Of a DNA stretch of 64,000 bases, positions 24,812 through 31,976 are shown piece by piece. Each line of letters opens with the position of its first letter. The first letter of the stretch is position 1. The stretch lies in NCBI RefSeq assembly GCF_002727065.1, contig NZ_PDVP01000005.1, forward strand, positions 1 through 64,000. The letters are read 5' to 3'. Source of the stretch: Zhengella mangrovi. Lineage in GTDB: Bacteria; Pseudomonadota; Alphaproteobacteria; Rhizobiales; Rhizobiaceae. Under the pieces are notes generated by a model, which worked only from the letters and a program-made list of their open reading frames with translations, did no database searches and was not told where the DNA came from. The translations under genes were made by a program, and so were the position numbers.

Positions 24812-26266
24812 ATGGAAACGGCCGCAAACAGGAATGGCGGAATACGCCGCGCGCTGCTCAGGCCGTATCGCGTTGCCACGGTGCTGGCTGCCGTGGCCCT
24901 GCTCCTCTCGCTCGGCTTCCTGGCCTATACCGCCTGGACGTCGACCAACCGGCTGGTGCCGCTGGAACGTCACATCGGCCACCTGGCCGGCCTCCAGCAA
25001 TCCAGCATGGACATCCAGGAACTGCTGATCCGCCATTTCCGGGAAAACTCCGCACCTGAACCAGCCGAGGTGGAAAAGGTTGCCCGCCGGCTGCAGGCCC
25101 TGCTCGACGATCACGGCGCCCTGCACGATGATACGCCCGGCCATATCCGTCAGGCCATGGCGTTCCTGGCCGCGCCGCAGGGCAACATCAGGGAAGGATT
25201 GCTGGCCGCGCTGACGGTCCTGCGCCGGACCCTGAAGCAGGAGAACGAGCTTCAGCGCGTCGTCGTCGCCCAGGCCCGCCGGTCGGCCGAGCTGGAACTG
25301 GCGGTTGCCTCGATTTCCCTCCTGCTTCTGCCGGCGATCGCCATGTTCGTTCTGGCCTATGGCCGGCGCCATTCCTTCCGGTCGCTCGGCCGCCTGTCGC
25401 AACTGCTCGAAAACGTTGGCAACCTGGAATTTCGCGCCGCCACGCCTGATGATGCGGGCGATCCGCTGGCCCCCATCTACGAGCGCTACAACGAGATGGC
25501 CCAGAAGCTGCGCCAGGCTGTCGACGAGGCGGACCAGCGCGAAGCGACGCTGGAGCGCCAGGTGCGCATGGCCTCCGAGACGCTTCTCCGCCAGCAGGCG
25601 GAACTGGAAAACGGCGCACGGCTGGCGGCGGTGGGCGAGTTTGCCGCGCGCATGGCGCATGAACTGCGCAACCCCATCTCGGGCATCTCGCTGGCGCTGC
25701 ACAATATGCAGCGCGAACTGGATGACGAGGACATGCGCGACCGGGTCTCTCTCATCGTCAGCGAACTGGAACGCGTCACCGCACTGCTTAACGGGCTGTT
25801 GGAGCGCGGCCGCTTCGCCCCGGAGGATCCCGTGCCGGTCAACCTGCGCCAGCTGGCCGGTGATGTCGTCCGCCTGTTCGGCTACCAGCTCGACGACCGG
25901 ATCGCCATCTTCACCGACCTCGAGGACACGACCTGCAGCCTGCCCCGCGACACGCTGCGCCAGGTCCTGGTCAACCTGCTCAGGAACGCCAGCGAGGCAC
26001 TCGCCGGAACCGGAGGCACGATCCGTGTTGCCATGCACCGCGAGAATAACCGTGCGCGGCTTTGCGTGTCGGACGACGGCCCGGGATTTCCGCGTGCCAT
26101 GCTCGAGCGCGGCATCCGCCCCTTTCACAGCGAGAAGGAGACCGGGACCGGGCTTGGCATGTCCATCGTCCAGCGCCTGGTCAACGCCGCGGGCGGCGAC
26201 ATCGAGATCGGCACGTCGCCGGAAGGCGGCGCCATGACAACCATCACCATGACCTGTCCGGATTGA
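24812..26266 (+). CDS. Membrane sensor histidine kinase, NtrB-type
   Basis: The 484-residue kinase has a first membrane helix at about residues 18-40, a mostly helical periplasmic sensor region up to about 160, and a second helix at about 165-185. It then has a HAMP-like/coiled-coil linker and a transmitter. The phosphorylated histidine is His283 in MAHELRNPISGIS. The N box is VNLLRNASEAL, and the ATP-lid boxes are DDGPGFP and TGTGLGMSIVQRLV. The ATG at 24812 follows AGAGGTG; a GTG two codons earlier is less likely. The response regulator gene begins five bases downstream. The signal is unknown. The promoter is of sigma-54 type. Confidence 0.9.
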   Translation: METAANRNGGIRRALLRPYRVATVLAAVALLLSLGFLAYTAWTSTNRLVPLERHIGHLAGLQQSSMDIQELLIRHFRENSAPEPAEVEKVARRLQALLDDHGALHDDTPGHIRQAMAFLAAPQGNIREGLLAALTVLRRTLKQENELQRVVVAQARRSAELELAVASISLLLLPAIAMFVLAYGRRHSFRSLGRLSQLLENVGNLEFRAATPDDAGDPLAPIYERYNEMAQKLRQAVDEADQREATLERQVRMASETLLRQQAELENGARLAAVGEFAARMAHELRNPISGISLALHNMQRELDDEDMRDRVSLIVSELERVTALLNGLLERGRFAPEDPVPVNLRQLAGDVVRLFGYQLDDRIAIFTDLEDTTCSLPRDTLRQVLVNLLRNASEALAGTGGTIRVAMHRENNRARLCVSDDGPGFPRAMLERGIRPFHSEKETGTGLGMSIVQRLVNAAGGDIEIGTSPEGGAMTTITMTCPD

Positions 26267-26270
26267 TCCC

Positions 26271-27656
26271 ATGCGCACCATGTCCATCATCGAGGATGAA
26301 CGCCTGCTGGGCGGCGAACTGAAACGCCGCTTCGAACGGGAAGGCTGGCGTGTCACCCTGTCGGGAACCCTGGCGGACGCACGCCGCCTGCTGATCGACC
26401 TTGGCCATGCGCCGCAGATCATCCTCTCCGACATGAGCCTGCCGGACGGCAACGGGCTGGACTTCCTGGAAGAGTTCCGTGCCGCCGGCGGACAGGGCGA
26501 ATGGGTCTTCCTGTCCGGCTACGGGACGCGGCGCGACATCGAGCGGGCGGCAGAATTGGGCGCGCTCGATTTCCTCGCCAAGCCGATCGACTATCACAAG
26601 CTCGACCTGACGATCGCGGCCGGAACGCGTGGCGCCAAGGCCCGCCAGCGCATCGCCGACAGCGTCGAGACGGAGGCGCGCAAGTACACCCCCGCGGCCT
26701 TCGTGGGGGTCAGCCCGGCGGCGAACCGGATCCGCACCATGCTCGCCCAGCTGTCCGCCGTCCCCGTGTCGAGCGTGCTGCTGTCGGGCGAGACCGGGAC
26801 CGGCAAGGGTCTGGCGGCCAAGATCCTGCATTACTCGGGATTGCGCACCGATGGTCCCTTCGTGGATATCAACTGCGCCGCCATTCCCAAGGAACTGCTG
26901 GAATCGGAACTGTTCGGCCATGAGCCGGGATCGTTCAGCGGCGCCCGCGGCCGCCATCGCGGCCTGATGGAACAGGCCGACGGCGGGACGCTTTTTCTCG
27001 ACGAGATCGGCGAAATGGACATCGGCCTGCAGTCGAAACTGCTCAAGGCCCTGGAGGAAAAGAGCTTCCGCCGCGTCGGCGGCGAACAGCCGGTATCGGT
27101 CGACGTGCAACTCGTCGCCGCATCCAACCGCGACCTGCCCGCCCGGACCGCCGATGGCGGCTTTCGCGGCGATCTCTATCACCGCATTTCCGTCTTCGAG
27201 GTGCGGTTGCCGAGCCTCCGCGAGCGCCCGGAGGACATCGAGCCGATGATCGAGGGTCTGATCGCAGAGTTCAATGCCCAGGCGGGCAAGCACGTCCGCG
27301 ACGTCCCCGAACCGGTCATGCGCGCGCTCCAGGCCTATGCCTGGCCGGGAAACGTGCGCGAGTTGCGCAATGTCCTGGAGCGCTCGGTCCTGCTCAGTGA
27401 CGGCCCGGTCCTCTCCGGCGAATGGCTCGGCCTCCAGGCGGTAGCCGACGGGGCGGATCATGGCGAGGCCGAGGCAGGCGGCGACTGGATCCGTCTGCCC
27501 CTCGACGGCTCCATGGCCCTGGACGAGATGGACCGCTTCATCATCAGGACGGCCCTCGAACGTCACGACCACAATGTCATGGCGACGGCCCGCGCCCTGG
27601 GCACCACCCGCGAAACGCTGCGCTACCGCATTCAGAAATACGGCCTGGCACGGTAA
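26271..27656 (+). CDS. NtrC-type sigma-54-dependent response regulator
   Basis: The 461-residue protein has a receiver domain (acidic pair Glu8/Asp9, phospho-acceptor Asp54 in ILSDMSLPDG, Lys in LAKPID), a AAA+ domain and a Fis-type helix-turn-helix (VMATARALGTTRETLRYRIQ) at the C-terminus. Walker A is GETGTGKG and Walker B is GGTLFLDEIGEM. The loop that contacts sigma-54 reads GSFSGA (residues 220-225) instead of the canonical GAFTGA. It is the likely activator of the sigma-54 promoters at 24730, 27762, 28781 and 31098 (inference from linkage and shared palindromes). Confidence 0.92.
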   Translation: MRTMSIIEDERLLGGELKRRFEREGWRVTLSGTLADARRLLIDLGHAPQIILSDMSLPDGNGLDFLEEFRAAGGQGEWVFLSGYGTRRDIERAAELGALDFLAKPIDYHKLDLTIAAGTRGAKARQRIADSVETEARKYTPAAFVGVSPAANRIRTMLAQLSAVPVSSVLLSGETGTGKGLAAKILHYSGLRTDGPFVDINCAAIPKELLESELFGHEPGSFSGARGRHRGLMEQADGGTLFLDEIGEMDIGLQSKLLKALEEKSFRRVGGEQPVSVDVQLVAASNRDLPARTADGGFRGDLYHRISVFEVRLPSLRERPEDIEPMIEGLIAEFNAQAGKHVRDVPEPVMRALQAYAWPGNVRELRNVLERSVLLSDGPVLSGEWLGLQAVADGADHGEAEAGGDWIRLPLDGSMALDEMDRFIIRTALERHDHNVMATARALGTTRETLRYRIQKYGLAR

Positions 27657-27683
27657 TTTCCACGCCTCGTTGCGATGGTGGCC

Positions 27684-27699
27684 GGTGGGAATTCCCCCC
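27684..27699. promoter_or_regulatory. Candidate activator site upstream of yfdX
   Basis: GGTGGGAA-TTCCCCCC is a 16-base inverted repeat with one mismatched pair, centred about 97 bases before the predicted sigma-54 start point. Its left half resembles the GGTTGAAAT/GGTGGAAAT half sites found before the other sigma-54 promoters in this region, so it may be a weaker binding site of the same regulator. Confidence 0.4.
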
Positions 27700-27761
27700 A
27701 ATTGTCCGGCCATGCAGGCAAAGTCTCCTGGAAAACCGAACAATTACAATAACCTGTGTGG

Positions 27762-27777
27762 TGGCACGCAAGCTGCA
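27762..27777 (+). promoter_or_regulatory. Sigma-54 promoter of yfdX
   Basis: TGGCACG-CAAG-CTGCA matches the -24 element perfectly and the -12 element with one mismatch, with GG-N10-GC spacing. The start point is expected near 27788, about 100 bases before the yfdX ATG. Confidence 0.75.
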
Positions 27778-27889
27778 ATGTCAGGGCTGACCGGTTCCGG
27801 AGGGAGCCGGCCTGCCGCGGCCATGCCTCCCACCCGAAGGATTGCGGCGGCCGATCGAAAGGGTCGGGTGAACGACAAGGACTAGAACA

Positions 27890-28636
27890 ATGAAACGGAC
27901 AATCCGCAACCTCGCTTTCGCTGCCATCGCGACCGCCGCTCTCGCCGGTACCGCCATGACCCCCGTACTCGCCGATGCCGCTGGCAAGACCGACCAGGCC
28001 GTCGAGGCCTCGAAGTCGGGCAAGGCGAATCCGAACCTGCAGCTTTCCCAGGACGGTTACAACGTGATGCGCGACATCCGCGCGGCCCGCATCGCCATCT
28101 TCAATGGCGACCCGAGCGCGGCGCAGAAATATGTCGACCTCGCCCGTGACGATCTCGGCAAGGTCAAGACCGACGACAAGCTGGCCAAGCTCAACTCGAC
28201 GGACGATCCCAACCTGATCCCGGTCGACGGCCAGGTCGTCGTGGCTGACAATTTCCAGGCGACGCCCGAGAAGGCGAAACACATTGCCGCCGGCAATGCC
28301 CACCTGAAGAAGGGTGAAACGGCCAAGGCGATGGACGAACTGAAACTGGCGGATGTCGATGTCGGCTTCACCCGCGTCCTGATGCCGCTGCGCGAGACCC
28401 AGAACCACGTCGACATCGCCTACAAGCTCGTCAAGGACGAAAAGTTCTACGAGGCCAACATGGCGCTCAAGGCTGCCGAGGACGGCTTGAATGCCGACAC
28501 GGTGATGCTGGTCGAGGTCCCGAACACCGATCACGCGAAGACCGGCTCGATCAGCAAGTCGGCTGCACCGGCCAAGCCCGCATCCGGCCAGGCCGCAGCC
28601 AAGGATGCCGGCCATCCCGCGACGGCCAGGAAGTGA
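27890..28636 (+). CDS. yfdX: YfdX family secreted protein
   Basis: The 248-residue protein has a signal peptide (MKRTIRNLAFAAIATAALAG, cleavage near ALA-DA at residue 28). The helical YfdX domain follows at about residues 50-205, with NVMRDIRAARIAIFNGD and ETQNHVDIAYKLVKDEKFYEAN. The tail is rich in Ala, Lys and Pro. YfdX proteins are periplasmic and stress-related, and E. coli YfdX belongs to the EvgA acid/drug stress regulon. The molecular role is not settled. Here a sigma-54 promoter precedes the gene and an NtrC-type system is adjacent, a different control logic from E. coli. A GC-rich hairpin follows the stop. Confidence 0.9.
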   Translation: MKRTIRNLAFAAIATAALAGTAMTPVLADAAGKTDQAVEASKSGKANPNLQLSQDGYNVMRDIRAARIAIFNGDPSAAQKYVDLARDDLGKVKTDDKLAKLNSTDDPNLIPVDGQVVVADNFQATPEKAKHIAAGNAHLKKGETAKAMDELKLADVDVGFTRVLMPLRETQNHVDIAYKLVKDEKFYEANMALKAAEDGLNADTVMLVEVPNTDHAKTGSISKSAAPAKPASGQAAAKDAGHPATARK

Positions 28637-28654
28637 TCCTTCGGGTGCCGGCCG

Positions 28655-28683
28655 GGGGCGCCGGGCTCTATGCCCGGCGCCCC
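28655..28683 (+). terminator. GC-rich stem-loop after yfdX
   Basis: A perfect 12-bp stem (arms GGGGCGCCGGGC and GCCCGGCGCCCC, loop TCTAT) begins 18 bases after the yfdX stop. No T-tract follows. It can end or protect the yfdX transcript before the next sigma-54 promoter at 28781. Confidence 0.6.
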
Positions 28684-28692
28684 GGTCCGTCC

Positions 28693-28708
28693 CGGTTGAA
28701 ATCAACCG
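28693..28708. promoter_or_regulatory. Candidate activator site upstream of the 28.9 kb operon
   Basis: CGGTTG-AAAT-CAACCG is a perfect inverted repeat that differs from the palindrome at 24630 only in the centre. Both are followed by TT. It is centred about 107 bases before the predicted start point of the sigma-54 promoter at 28781. A second inverted repeat, CGCCGGGG-CATATA-CCCCGGCG, follows at 28713-28734. Confidence 0.65.
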
Positions 28709-28780
28709 TTGTCGCCGGGGCATATACCCCGGCGCCGGGCCGGCGAAGCAGGAAGAATAGAAATATCAACAGATTGCGCC

Positions 28781-28796
28781 TGGCACGGCGGCTGCT
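28781..28796 (+). promoter_or_regulatory. Sigma-54 promoter of the 28.9 kb operon
   Basis: TGGCACG-GCGG-CTGCT has a perfect -24 element, one mismatch in the -12 element and exact GG-N10-GC spacing. The expected start point is near 28807, leaving a leader of about 65 bases before the ATG at 28873. Confidence 0.72.
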
Positions 28797-28872
28797 TCAC
28801 CGATTTGCAGGAACGCCGGCTCGGCCCCGCCGCAAGCGCGGCCGCCATCGAAAGCTTGAAAGGAGAACGGCG

Positions 28873-29562
28873 ATGACCCGCTATCTGCAGCTTCACCTGG
28901 AGGATGTTTCGGACATGGAGACGGCCGTCGGCTTTCTGACCGACGCGCTCAAGGCCAGCGGCTTTGCTATCCTGGGCGTCATGGATGCAACCGGGATCGT
29001 CCGCGCCGGTCGTGACGGCTGTGCCAGGACAAGCATCGTGGCCGCCCTCCAGACAGAACTTGCCAGCGGCGCGGGCAGGGCCGACGACGCCGAACCCGGG
29101 GCCATGCCCTGCGATTTCGTCCTGTGCGAGGGAACCCGTGGCGTGGCGGTCACGGTGGCCGACCCGGCGCCGGATTCACCGTCCGCGGACCGGGCGCCAT
29201 CGCCGGAGGAGGCACTCTCTGCGCGGATCAGGATCGCCCTGGCGGCGGTCGCGGGCCGTGCCGGTGCAGGCGCTCCGCGGTCGGGCCGGCAAGGTGCGGA
29301 AACCCCGGCCGCGCCGGACCGCTGGCAGGAATTTTCCGAACGGCTGGCCACCAAGCTCCGCCAGTTTCGCGAGACAGGAAGCCTCGCGCCGTCCGGCGGC
29401 GAACCCGACCGGCGCTCCCCGGCCTCGGCAGCCAGCGAGATCGACCGCGACATGGCCGCCCTGTCGGGCAACCTGATGCATGTGATCGAGGTGCTCGATG
29501 CGGCCGAACACGGCCGCTACGCCGAGACGCATTTCCGGGCCGCCGGAAGCGGGAGGGACTGA
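28873..29562 (+). CDS. Protein of unknown function in sigma-54 controlled operon
   Basis: The 229-residue, probably cytoplasmic protein starts after a strong AAAGGAGA site. The N-terminal 80 residues look folded (YLQLHLEDVSDMETAVGFLT and SGFAILGVMDATGIV). A low-complexity Ala/Pro/Gly/Ser middle follows, then a helical C-terminal part (QEFSERLATKLRQFRETG and a final helix NLMHVIEVLDAAEHG). I do not recognise the family. It has no signal peptide or membrane helix. It shares one base with the next gene (TGATG), so the two are co-translated. A sigma-54 promoter precedes it. Confidence 0.72.
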   Translation: MTRYLQLHLEDVSDMETAVGFLTDALKASGFAILGVMDATGIVRAGRDGCARTSIVAALQTELASGAGRADDAEPGAMPCDFVLCEGTRGVAVTVADPAPDSPSADRAPSPEEALSARIRIALAAVAGRAGAGAPRSGRQGAETPAAPDRWQEFSERLATKLRQFRETGSLAPSGGEPDRRSPASAASEIDRDMAALSGNLMHVIEVLDAAEHGRYAETHFRAAGSGRD

Positions 29563-30239
29563 TGGACGTTCCAGGCAACCGGCCGATGATGGCGGTGATC
29601 TTCCTGGCGGCGATCGCCGCCGGCTTTGCTGCCGGCCGCACGACGGCCCTGCTGGCACCCATCGTGCCGCGTCATCAGGAGGATATCGCGTTGCGGGCCT
29701 TCCGCGAGGGCGATTCCAGGGACGCCTTGCCGATTTTCCTCAAGCTTGCGCAGAACGGCGACACGAAAGCGGCCTATTACCTCGGTGAGATGTACGAGTT
29801 CGGTGACGGTACCCCCGTCAATGGCGGCGAGGCCATTCACTGGCTTTCCGAAGCAGCCCGGGCGGGAAACGTTGCCGCCGCCAGGCAGCTGGGCACGCTT
29901 TACCTGGACGGGACCGCCACCATCCAGGACTACGGCAAGGCGCGGCATTGGCTGGAAGTGGCCGCTCGCGGCCAGGACACCACCGCGCTGGTCCGTCTCG
30001 GCGACATGAGTGACAAGGGTCTGGGCCGTGAAGCCGATCCGGCGGCGGCCTATGGATATTATGCGGCCGCGGCAGCGCGGGGAAACGCCTATGGCCTCGC
30101 CATGCGCGATCGGATTGCGCCCGGCCTGACACCCGCCCAGCAGTCGGCGGGCGAGAAGCTGGCGATGGACTACCAGGAGTCGGCGGCGAAACATGAGAGC
30201 GGCCCGGCCGGATCCGCGAAGCCGGGGACGAAGGGATAA
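29562..30239 (+). CDS. Membrane-anchored SEL1-like repeat protein
   Basis: The 225-residue protein has an N-terminal membrane anchor (MMAVIFLAAIAAGFAAGRTT) followed by about four SEL1-like repeats, for example AAYYLGEMYEFGDGTPVNGG and GKARHWLEVAARGQDTTALV. SEL1 repeats mediate protein contacts at membranes or in the periplasm. The ATG at 29562 overlaps the previous stop by one base. The frame continues upstream inside the previous gene but that part is not coding. It is the last gene before the tandem repeat array. Confidence 0.78.
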   Translation: MDVPGNRPMMAVIFLAAIAAGFAAGRTTALLAPIVPRHQEDIALRAFREGDSRDALPIFLKLAQNGDTKAAYYLGEMYEFGDGTPVNGGEAIHWLSEAARAGNVAAARQLGTLYLDGTATIQDYGKARHWLEVAARGQDTTALVRLGDMSDKGLGREADPAAAYGYYAAAAARGNAYGLAMRDRIAPGLTPAQQSAGEKLAMDYQESAAKHESGPAGSAKPGTKG

Positions 30240-30241
30240 AG

Positions 30242-30574
30242 CAATTCCAGCGAAAGTGGTCGCCGGTTTCGCGTTCGGAATTGCGGCAAGGGAAAAGCCA
30301 ATTCCAGCGAAAGTGGTCGCCGGTTTCGCGTTCGGAATTGCGGCAAGGGAAAAGCCAATTCCAGCGAAAGTGGTTTCCGGTTTCGCGTCCGGAACTGCGG
30401 CAAGAAAAAAGCAATTCCAGCGAAAGTGGCCGCCGGTTTCGCGTCCGGACTTGCGGCAAGGGAAAAGCAATTCCAGCGAAAGTGGTCGCCGGTTTCGCGT
30501 CGGGACTTGCGGCAAGAAAAAAACAATTCCAGCGAAAGTGGTCGCCGGTTTCGCGTTCGGAATTGCGGGACGGC
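30242..30574. repeat. Six tandem copies of a 56-57 bp palindrome-containing repeat
   Basis: Units begin with CAATTCCAGCGAAAGTGG at 30242, 30299, 30356, 30412, 30468 and 30524. The last is cut at about 30574. Each contains inverted arms CAATTCC...GGAATTG (ATTGC edges) and GCGAAA...TTTCGC around a GTCGCCGG loop, so every unit can fold into a bulged hairpin. Units differ at a few positions (GTCG/TTCC/CCG, TTCGG/TCCGG/TCGGG, AAGGGAAAAG/AAGAAAAAAG). The array starts three bases after the stop of the SEL1 gene and ends before the stop of the convergent gene at 30629. It thus fills the gap between two converging transcripts. Confidence 0.9.
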
Positions 30575-30628
30575 AATACAGGGCATCGGAGCGCTTCATC
30601 AAAAAGCGGAAATCGTTTCGGCCGGCGG

Positions 30629-31045
30629 TCAGTTTCCGGCAGGTGCCGCCTGTTGCGACAGGAAGGCCGCGCCGGGCGCCGGCACATGCTCGGGACCGGA
30701 GATCAGCACCCAGACCATGGCGCCTGTCGCCAGAAGGATCAGCACCGGAACGCACCAGGCAAACCAGTCGGCCAGCAGCGTGGCCGTCCGGCCGCCGTGG
30801 CGGGAAGCGGCCGTGGTGCCGTGACGGCCGGGAAACCACATTGCCGCGACCCACAGCGGCAACAGCGCGAGAATGGCAAGGCCCAGCATGGCGAGAAGGG
30901 CGTTATGGTCGCCGAGCGTGCCGGCCCGGGCCGCGCGGGCGACACCGGCATGGCAGGAAGCGCTGCTCGCCGCGAGCAGGACGACGGCACCGGCGCCGGT
31001 CAGCGAAACGCGGTGGAATGTCGGGATGCAACGCTCCATCTCCAT
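30629..31045 (-). CDS. Small membrane protein resembling the membrane anchor of quinol oxidase subunit II
   Basis: The 138-residue protein has a first hydrophobic segment with two cysteines (AVVLLAASSASCHAGV), then two clear membrane helices (ALLAMLGLAILALLPLWVAA and WFAWCVPVLILLATGAMVWV). The layout and the W-x2-PVLI helix recall the N-terminal membrane part of CyoA-type subunit II. The periplasmic cupredoxin domain is missing and the protein ends soon after the second helix. It may be a reduced paralogue or a gene remnant. The ATG at 31045 has GGAGG nine bases upstream, and a sigma-54 promoter lies 37-52 bases before it, which argues for an active gene. Confidence 0.5.
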   Translation of the reverse strand: MEMERCIPTFHRVSLTGAGAVVLLAASSASCHAGVARAARAGTLGDHNALLAMLGLAILALLPLWVAAMWFPGRHGTTAASRHGGRTATLLADWFAWCVPVLILLATGAMVWVLISGPEHVPAPGAAFLSQQAAPAGN

Positions 31046-31082
31046 GTTTCCGGGCCTCCGCATTCGTCGTCCCGGCAATGGA

Positions 31083-31098
31083 AGCAAGGCACGGGCCA
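31083..31098 (-). promoter_or_regulatory. Sigma-54 promoter on the minus strand for the 31.0 kb membrane protein
   Basis: Read on the minus strand, TGGCCCG-TGCC-TTGCT matches -24/-12 with one mismatch and exact GG-N10-GC spacing. The predicted start point is near 31072, giving a 27-base leader with GGAGG. It is the fourth such promoter in 6.4 kb. Confidence 0.68.
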
Positions 31099-31149
31099 GT
31101 CGTTCCCGTTGAAATCAAAGGGGAAACCATCAACACCCCGGGTTACCTC

Positions 31150-31184
31150 CGGTGGAAATGAGCCGCGATGGTTCATTTCCACCG
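31150..31184. promoter_or_regulatory. Inverted repeat, candidate activator sites upstream of the 31.0 kb gene
   Basis: Perfect 12-base arms CGGTGGAAATGA and TCATTTCCACCG are separated by 11 bases. The arms share the GGT(T/G)GAAAT core with the palindrome at 28693. The element is centred about 95 bases from the predicted minus-strand sigma-54 start point. It also lies 26 bases after the stop of the upstream minus-strand gene, so it could double as a hairpin at that gene's 3' end. Confidence 0.45.
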
Positions 31185-31209
31185 CACGGCCTTCGCCCCT
31201 GGCGGGCGG

Positions 31210-31884
31210 TCATCGAGTTTGGCGGAACGTGGCCCCGGCGTGCTGCCGGTCGAGGATGGCCTGGACCTTCGCCGCGACCGCAGGGAAGCTTTCTTCCGTG
31301 CAGTGAATGGCGCCCACCGGCCACCAACCCGATGGTTTCAGGCGGATCAGGTGGCGCTCAGGCACGAAGTCGGCCCCGCCGACCCGGCGCCAGGGCGTGA
31401 ATTCGCGTCGCGAGGAAACGGTCCCGAGGCCGGCTCCCGTCAGGGTCGGCTTGCCGCTCGCCACGCCCGCGGCGATCGCGAGCGAACCGGCGATGGCCGC
31501 CGTCCGGTCGGCCATTTCCATGGCAAGGCCATCATCGGTGACGAGGAAGCGGTAGCGGATCCGGTTGCGGAAGAGGATCAGCATGATCAGTACCATCAGC
31601 ACGAGAACCACCCCGACGCCGATGGACATGGCGCCCATGAAGGCGGGGAGCCGCTCCAGGTGCCCGTCCGCACCCAGCACGCCGACCGCGATAAGCAGAA
31701 GCAGCAGCCATGTAAAGGCGAACATCAGGCCCATCGCCTTCAGGATGACCGGGTTGGTGAGCAGCGGCACGTCGGCAACCCAGGTCAGCGCAGCCGGTTC
31801 ATCCTCGCGCACGGTCATGACGCGGCGCTCATCGAGGACGCACGTGTCGCGGCTGCGTAAGGAGAAAAGCTCGCCCATGAACAT
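31210..31884 (-). CDS. Membrane protein of unknown function
   Basis: The protein has about 224 residues from the ATG at 31884. Two adjacent membrane helices (residues about 45-75 and 80-110) follow a short cytoplasmic N-terminal domain (LRSRDTCVLDERRVMTVRED). After them comes a soluble C-terminal domain with a PH-like look (YRFLVTDDGLAMEMADR, FTPWRRVGGADFVPERHLIR). Similar small two-helix proteins with such a domain are widespread but unassigned. The frame continues to a TTG at 31926. The shorter start is preferred because an FNR-like box at 31954 would place the transcription start near 31919. Confidence 0.68.
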   Translation of the reverse strand: MFMGELFSLRSRDTCVLDERRVMTVREDEPAALTWVADVPLLTNPVILKAMGLMFAFTWLLLLLIAVGVLGADGHLERLPAFMGAMSIGVGVVLVLMVLIMLILFRNRIRYRFLVTDDGLAMEMADRTAAIAGSLAIAAGVASGKPTLTGAGLGTVSSRREFTPWRRVGGADFVPERHLIRLKPSGWWPVGAIHCTEESFPAVAAKVQAILDRQHAGATFRQTR

Positions 31885-31953
31885 GCGGCGTCCATTCTGG
31901 CATCCTTCGATCATCGCTTTTGTCAAGAATGGCGGCTCGGGCCGGTCGGCGAC

Positions 31954-31967
31954 ATGACAAGGGTCAA
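31954..31967. promoter_or_regulatory. FNR/FixK-like box upstream of the 31.9 kb membrane protein
   Basis: ATGAC-AAGG-GTCAA (reverse: TTGAC-CCTT-GTCAT) has the symmetry and N4 spacing of FNR/FixK boxes with one outer mismatch. It lies 70-83 bases before the ATG at 31884, and is also just upstream of the end of the cytochrome gene. Confidence 0.5.
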
Positions 31968-31976
31968 ATCTTTTCT

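Noticed and set aside
30242-30574. Possible CRISPR array
   Set aside because: The whole 56-57 bp unit is repeated with no unique spacers, and no cas genes are in the window.
30193-31306. Open frames with a repeated KWSPVSRSELRQGK-like peptide across the tandem array
   Set aside because: They are the translation of a 56-57 bp non-coding repeat, change frame between units, start inside the SEL1 gene and lack ribosome binding sites.
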